Source: Candidatus Omnitrophota bacterium (GTDB taxonomy: Bacteria > Omnitrophota > Gorgyraeia > S143-82). Taken from it: DNA of 7,458 nucleotides. The notes under the pieces were generated by a model. The model did no database searches, had not been told where the DNA came from, and saw only the letters and a program-made list of their open reading frames with translations. The first letter of the stretch is position 1. Each line of letters begins with the position of its first letter. The stretch covers positions 1 to 7,458 of the forward strand of contig JAMOOT010000270.1 in NCBI GenBank assembly GCA_027065215.1. Reading direction: 5' to 3'. This document shows positions 5,832 to 7,458 of this stretch, one piece after another. The translations under genes and the position numbers were made by a program.

Positions 5832-7458
5832 GATGGAAAAAGATATGTCGGTTGGCCCTATGTCTATCTGGAATGACTTTTCTAATAGCAACCTTTCAGT
5901 TTCTTTGGGCAGGGAAAGTAGTCCTTCGGTCAATACAAATTAAGAAGCCTATAGCAATACTCTTAGAGATAAATGGTTACGGCAAACTTGAAAGAGACGG
6001 GAAGACTTATACTATAAATGCCGCTGGAGCTGGTTTTCGAAAGGGTGATATCTTTAGTGTCCCAGTCTCTGGAAGTGGAGACCACTATGCAGTTATTGCC
6101 TTAAACAAGGCTGTTAAAGAGGAAGATACCAGTTATGTTCGATTGGAGGAAGGGGCTAAGATCGTCTTTTTAGATGACGATGGAAAAGTAGCAATTACCG
6201 GTGTTTATGTTGAATCTACAACCTCTTCTGCACCTTCAAGTTTGGTTTTTTACATCAATCATGCCAGTCACCAGTCTCCATTCTTTGTGTGGACTCCAGA
6301 TCTTGTGGTAGGCGTGAGAGGAACCTACTTTGAGGTAAGGCCTGCAGATGCAGGGTTGCATTATAGAACAAAAGTGGTTGGCTACAATGCCGTAGATGGT
6401 TCAGAGATAGAAACATTACCTTTCCCAACACCTGGACAATTTAACCCAGATGACCTTAAACTAATCCTTGCCAATGCGGAGATGATAATCGCGTTTTTGA
6501 AAACCAACTTGCCTGGAGGCAGCACAATTCCGAGCTTAATAGGAGGAAATGATATTCCTGTTGACAGTTTAAATCCGCACAATACAAACCATGTAATCGC
6601 TGCCTACTATTATATGAGTGAGCATTATGCCTCCCAGTTGAAGGAAATATTAAATGATGTTGAGAACCCTCTCAACCTCGGTGTGGATATAACAAAAATT
6701 AGTGATTCGGTTGAAATTACGTATCATACGCCTGAGTTTTATTTTGATGGTTTTCTAAGTAAGATATTTTCTAATACAATGTTTAATAAACCGGTAGTGG
6801 TGGATAGCAATGTAAGTCTTATCCCACCCCAACTTACACTTTCTGTAACATATCTAATGACTGAGAATCCAAGTTGTGTTTCCAATAATAAGAAGTGCAC
6901 ATATAAGAAATATAAGATTGGCCCTACCACTACTTTATACGATGTATTAGTGTATAATCAAAATATAGCCGATTCGGCCTTTAAGGATCTGGTGATTGGA
7001 TTGATTAATGCATATAATTCCTTTTTTTCTAATGCTCTTTCTTCTGCTCTCTCTTTACTTCCTCCCCCACTTAGGTCTTTAGTTTCTTCTTTACTTTCTT
7101 CTATACCTTCTCCTATATCCGTGGTTACAAATGATGAAATAAAGATTTTCGGATGTACGTATGAAGTTGGATGGTTTTGCGATGGTGGAACTTGCAATAT
7201 ATTGGATCCAGTGAGTGGAGGAATCCTATGTTCGGCCTTGTCGTCCTGGATTCCCGCAATTTTTTCAGATGTATTACAGGCTATCGATGTTGAATACTTT
7301 GTGGCTATAGATGTTCATCCAGATCAAAGTTTTGTCCGTTTGAATGAGAATTCGGATACAGTGGTCTTGACCAAGCCAGGAATTGATCTTTCTATAAAGA
7401 TTGAAAAAGATCCTTCTGGGAAATTTATCTACCCTGTAATTGAGGTTAAAAATGCTAG
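5828..7458 (+). CDS. Secreted protein with FecR-like N-terminal domain (3' end outside window)
   Basis: The frame runs from ATG 5828 to the window end without a stop: 543 full codons and two extra bases. Residues 1-28 form a signal peptide (MRWKK, hydrophobic core 9-27, cleavage near LWA28/GK). Residues about 43-171 read like a FecR domain (PF04773 type): GKLERDGKTY (52-61), KGDIF (72-76), LEEGAKIVFLDDDGK (106-120), then VWTPDLVVGVRGTYFEV (154-170), where TP-x-VVGVRGT-F-V is the most telling motif. In this setting the domain is probably a periplasmic or surface module, not the sigma-regulatory FecR of iron uptake, because no sigma factor or transmembrane anchor segment lies next to it. Residues 172-543 are unrecognised. 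They include Cys350-x6-Cys357 and further Cys at 443, 451, 456 and 468, which could pair as disulfides, and a Ser/Leu/Pro-rich stretch at 398-431. The start overlaps the previous stop (ATGA) behind an ideal ribosome binding site, so the two secreted proteins are coupled. Function is unknown; an envelope role is inferred. Confidence 0.8.
   Translation, partial: MRWKKICRLALCLSGMTFLIATFQFLWAGKVVLRSIQIKKPIAILLEINGYGKLERDGKTYTINAAGAGFRKGDIFSVPVSGSGDHYAVIALNKAVKEEDTSYVRLEEGAKIVFLDDDGKVAITGVYVESTTSSAPSSLVFYINHASHQSPFFVWTPDLVVGVRGTYFEVRPADAGLHYRTKVVGYNAVDGSEIETLPFPTPGQFNPDDLKLILANAEMIIAFLKTNLPGGSTIPSLIGGNDIPVDSLNPHNTNHVIAAYYYMSEHYASQLKEILNDVENPLNLGVDITKISDSVEITYHTPEFYFDGFLSKIFSNTMFNKPVVVDSNVSLIPPQLTLSVTYLMTENPSCVSNNKKCTYKKYKIGPTTTLYDVLVYNQNIADSAFKDLVIGLINAYNSFFSNALSSALSLLPPPLRSLVSSLLSSIPSPISVVTNDEIKIFGCTYEVGWFCDGGTCNILDPVSGGILCSALSSWIPAIFSDVLQAIDVEYFVAIDVHPDQSFVRLNENSDTVVLTKPGIDLSIKIEKDPSGKFIYPVIEVKNA
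7018..7120 (+). repeat. Pyrimidine-rich low-complexity tract inside the FecR-like gene
   Basis: About 100 bases are dominated by C and T (CTTT, TTCT, CTCT and CCTCCCCC blocks). They encode a Ser/Leu/Pro-rich segment, residues 398-431 of the FecR-like protein, with repeated SSL/LLSS units. It reads through in frame. The segment may be a flexible or amphipathic linker between the N-terminal part and the Cys-containing region. The strand bias is opposite to that of the purine-rich AAA-ATPase-like gene. Confidence 0.6.

Noticed and set aside
6958..7197. Minus-strand ORF opposite the FecR-like gene
   Set aside because: It is a shadow of the pyrimidine-rich tract. The + frame is continuous from 5828 to the window end with a signal peptide and FecR-like motifs. 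The minus-strand ORFs at 6382-6582 and 6739-6930 are rejected for the same reason.

Overview
The window looks like part of a bacterial chromosome of low to moderate GC content. All recognised genes lie on the + strand. Most are preceded by strong AAGGAGG-type ribosome binding sites, and one GTG start and one probable TTG start are used. Two adjacent products carry Sec-type signal peptides. One of them looks like a FecR-domain protein and the other has weak AsmA/YdbH-like character, so a diderm (outer-membrane) bacterium is the best guess. Nothing seen fixes the phylum.

Layout: (1) 1-369 is the 3' end of a repetitive, beta-rich, tail-fibre-like surface protein. (2) 370-599 is a gap with a small hairpin and a doubtful 35-codon ORF. 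(3) 600-2150 is a complete AAA-ATPase-like/PD-(D/E)XK protein with an extreme excess of G over C on its coding strand. (4) 2151-2446 is an A/T-rich gap that ends in a perfect 8-bp inverted repeat overlapping a TATAAT box. (5) 2447-4862 is a two-gene operon: an FAD/NAD(P)H oxidoreductase of the CoA-disulfide reductase/NADH oxidase type, and, one base after its stop, a radical SAM protein with a Twitch-like (short SPASM) cysteine set. (6) 4971-7458 is a pair of secreted proteins overlapping by ATGA. The second has a FecR-like N-terminal region and is still open at the window end.

How they may work together: the flavoprotein and radical SAM enzyme are almost certainly co-translated and probably serve one pathway. 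The flavoprotein could be a thiol/disulfide or oxygen-handling partner of an oxygen-sensitive Fe-S enzyme, but the substrate cannot be read from sequence. The two secreted proteins are translationally coupled and probably act together in the cell envelope. I see no RNA gene, CRISPR array, transposase or convincing intrinsic terminator. The most interesting items are the oxidoreductase/radical SAM pair with its palindromic promoter, and the uncharacterised FecR-like/AsmA-like secreted pair.
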